A stretch of DNA of 7,021 nt, taken from positions 3,004 through 10,024 of the forward strand of contig JAHEAM010000111.1 of the NCBI GenBank assembly GCA_024642765.1, read 5' to 3'. A program made the translations under genes and the position numbers. This DNA comes from Planctomycetaceae bacterium (lineage in GTDB: Bacteria > Planctomycetota > Planctomycetia > Pirellulales > Pirellulaceae). Positions 6,516 through 7,021 of the stretch are shown one piece after another. The notes beneath the pieces are model-generated. The model did no database searches. It worked only from the letters and a program-made list of their open reading frames with translations, and was not told the DNA's origin. The stretch's first letter is position 1, and each line of letters opens with the position of its first letter.

Positions 6516-7021
6516 TTAGTTGACTGGGAATCGTTTGATTGCTTCCTTGAAAATTTCTAGGAATTGGTTCAAGCCAAACGTAACCAAGTCTTCCATTTTC
6601 TTGATCTGAACATTGATATACGCGACGCAGAGTGTCAGCGGAATCGCAATCGAAAGTCCAAGCGCCGTTGTGATCAAGGCAAATTGAATATTCTTCGCCA
6701 GTTCGGCCGGGTCAGGAGCTTGGCCAGGCACAGCCAATTTCTAAAACGCACCCATCATCCCCAAAACGGTTCCCAAGAGCCCAAGCATCGGCGCGGTTTT
6801 GATAACCGTGATGACCCAACTCAAACGATATTGCAAATCTTGCAAGACGTCGCGTTGAAAGCGATCACCCAGCAATTGTTTGACCTTGGCAAACCCAATC
6901 TTGCGATTGTCGATTCCCAATTGCGACAGCTGGCAGACCGCGCGACGATCACCATCGCACAATCCACTGGCCGTCTCATATTCGCCTTTGTTTAGGGGCT
7001 CCTCGAGAGCTGCCATAAACG
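6516..7021 (-). pseudogene. exbB: MotA/TolQ/ExbB proton-channel gene interrupted by an in-frame amber codon (5' end beyond window)
   Basis: One reading frame runs from the right edge to a TAA at 6518-6516, broken only by TAG at 6743-6741. The part before the stop has a cytoplasmic segment (EEPLNKGEYETASGLCDGD, then AKVKQLLGDRFQRDVLQDLQ) and membrane helix 2 (WVITVIKTAPMLGLLGTVLG, then MMGAF). The part after it has KLAVPGQAPDPAELAKNI, helix 3 (FALITTALGLSIAIPLTLCV) and a C-terminal cytoplasmic tail ending RFPVN. The Pro, Gly and Thr residues typical of the ExbB/TolQ pore helices (LGTVLGM, LITTALGL) are present on both sides. The protein would form the channel around the ExbD helices. The ATG at 7016 is probably internal: the frame stays open upstream and helix 1 is missing. 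Termination at the TAG would remove helix 3. A sequence error, a recent nonsense mutation or readthrough are all possible; a frameshift is excluded because both parts share a frame. Confidence 0.82.
6741..6743 (-). other. In-frame TAG stop inside the ExbB-like gene
   Basis: The codons around it read GGT GCG TTT TAG AAA TTG GCT on the minus strand, that is GAF-stop-KLA. Family proteins carry an ordinary residue here, between helix 2 and the loop to helix 3. A single C-to-T change from CAG (Gln) would produce it, but other single-base origins (Lys, Glu, Leu, Ser, Trp, Tyr) are possible. Confidence 0.85.

Noticed and set aside
6516..6737. The 3' part of the channel gene as an independent small protein starting at TTG 6737
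   Set aside because: It begins in the loop between membrane helices 2 and 3 and continues the upstream frame exactly; no convincing ribosome binding site precedes it. It is the C-terminal part of one ExbB-like protein.
5980..6743. TAG reassigned to an amino acid in this genome
   Set aside because: The first exbD-like gene ends at a TAG exactly where the family domain ends, so TAG appears to work as a normal stop.
6741..7016. ATG at 7016 as the true start of the channel protein
   Set aside because: The frame stays open to the window edge, membrane helix 1 of the family is missing, and no ribosome site can be judged, so the start is most likely beyond the window.

Overview
The window looks like chromosomal DNA from a planctomycete, probably of the Pirellula/Rhodopirellula type. 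This rests on recognised protein style, not a database search: an ExbB/ExbD/ExbD set beside a very large membrane-anchored PQQ-like beta-propeller protein, an N-terminal helical module resembling the one on planctomycete Ser/Thr kinases, a family 5 solute-binding protein with a long helical N-terminal extension, weak or variable Shine-Dalgarno sites and moderate GC. All real genes lie on the minus strand, so the window reads right to left as one probable operon with gaps of 50, 56, 166 and 55 nt. No tRNA, rRNA, CRISPR array, insertion sequence or plus-strand gene was found.

In transcription order: (1) a MotA/TolQ/ExbB proton-channel gene (7021 to 6516), whose 5' end lies beyond the window and which carries an in-frame TAG at 6743-6741 exactly at the end of its second membrane helix; the reading frame continues intact and family-like after the stop. 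(2) A short ExbD/TolR protein (6465 to 5980). (3) A second ExbD/TolR protein with a long charged cytoplasmic tail (5923 to 5267). (4) After a 166-nt gap with an imperfect GC-rich hairpin, an 1153-residue protein (5100 to 1639): cytoplasmic helical module, acidic linker, one membrane helix, periplasmic helical solenoid and a C-terminal beta-propeller. (5) A secreted protein (1583 to beyond position 1) with a signal peptide, a helical repeat-like region and the first part of a peptide/nickel-type (family 5) solute-binding domain, cut by the left edge.

The inferred joint role is an envelope machine in which an ExbB-ExbD stator uses the proton motive force to act on periplasmic partners. No TonB, TolA or Pal gene is visible. 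The obvious candidate partners are the membrane-anchored propeller protein and the solute-binding protein, neither of which is a standard ExbBD partner. This partnership is a hypothesis from gene order. The amber codon in the channel gene means the motor may be broken in this sequence, unless it is a sequence error or is read through.
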